This document shows, piece after piece, positions 63,966 through 64,000 of a DNA stretch of 64,000 nucleotides. Below the pieces are notes generated by a model that saw only the letters and a list, made by a program, of their open reading frames with translations, made no database searches and was not told the origin of the DNA. The position numbers and the translations under genes were made by a program. Location of the stretch: the NCBI RefSeq assembly GCF_007989625.1, contig NZ_BJUK01000013.1, positions 31,722 to 95,721 on the forward strand. The letters are read 5' to 3'. The first letter of the stretch is position 1. Every line of letters begins with the position of its first letter. This DNA comes from Bisbaumannia pacifica (GTDB taxonomy: Bacteria; Pseudomonadota; Gammaproteobacteria; Pseudomonadales; Halomonadaceae).

Positions 63966-64000
63966 GTATCGTCGTCGGTGGCCCGCCGGCACAGGCGGGG

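Overview
The window is high-GC (about two thirds G+C), gene-dense chromosomal DNA of a gammaproteobacterium. The genes point to Halomonas or a close relative (Halomonadaceae). The order of the housekeeping genes (pst-phoU, phoBR, ubiA-ubiC, rubredoxin reductase, HU, recG-oxyR, ridA, spoT-rpoZ-gmk, yicC-rph-crc-pyrE) matches, as I recall it, the equivalent Pseudomonas locus. A Crc-type protein and heavy investment in betaine and carnitine genes fit a halophile. I see no phage, transposase, CRISPR array or rRNA.

Region 1 (1-40.6 kb) is mostly conserved core. The pstCAB-phoU phosphate operon is followed by cysZ and the convergent phoBR pair, with a Pho box upstream of phoB. Next come ubiquinone genes, a rubredoxin reductase without its rubredoxin, HU, recG-oxyR, an SDR protein, pagL with a decayed second copy of its 3' end, thpR, ridA and spoT-rpoZ-gmk. 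A 7.4 kb block then interrupts the gmk/yicC neighbourhood. It holds an MFS exporter, glutaminase, an AGCS symporter and a two-component system whose kinase has an amino-acid-binding-type sensor domain. The symporter has a textbook sigma-54 promoter and palindromic upstream sites, so the block looks like a self-regulated amino-acid (probably glutamine) module. After rph, crc, pyrE, trmL, rep, a dihaem cytochrome c and tRNA-Arg(CCG) come a periplasmic protein/diguanylate cyclase pair, a NorR/Hmp nitric-oxide detoxification pair with three NorR-type sites and a sigma-54 promoter, and a PhoD-like phosphatase.

Region 2 (40.6-64 kb) is accessory catabolism centred on polyamines, basic amino acids and quaternary amines. 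It contains a Pot-type ABC importer, a BCCT transporter with a GlxA-type regulator, and a nine-gene minus-strand operon (57.2 to 48.1 kb). That operon encodes a gamma-butyrobetaine-hydroxylase-like 2OG oxygenase, an HD-domain oxygenase, a TPP-dependent 2-oxo acid decarboxylase (AruI-like), an aminotransferase (AruH-like), a basic-amino-acid ABC importer and an aldehyde dehydrogenase. A divergent GlxA regulator sits at its head. Beyond it lie gbbH (gamma-butyrobetaine to carnitine) and the carnitine-degradation set cdhC-cdhA-cdhB-cdhR (carnitine to glycine betaine), then a TauE/SafE exporter.

My main hypothesis is that the nine-gene operon degrades a trimethylated or guanidino basic amino acid (trimethyllysine is the best fit by carbon count). 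Transamination, decarboxylation, aldehyde oxidation and one-carbon oxidative shortening would deliver gamma-butyrobetaine to the adjacent gbbH/cdh route. This is inference and untested. Three roughly 96-98 bp dispersed palindromic elements with compensatory base changes in their stems lie at 27.6, 37.3 and 44.2 kb.
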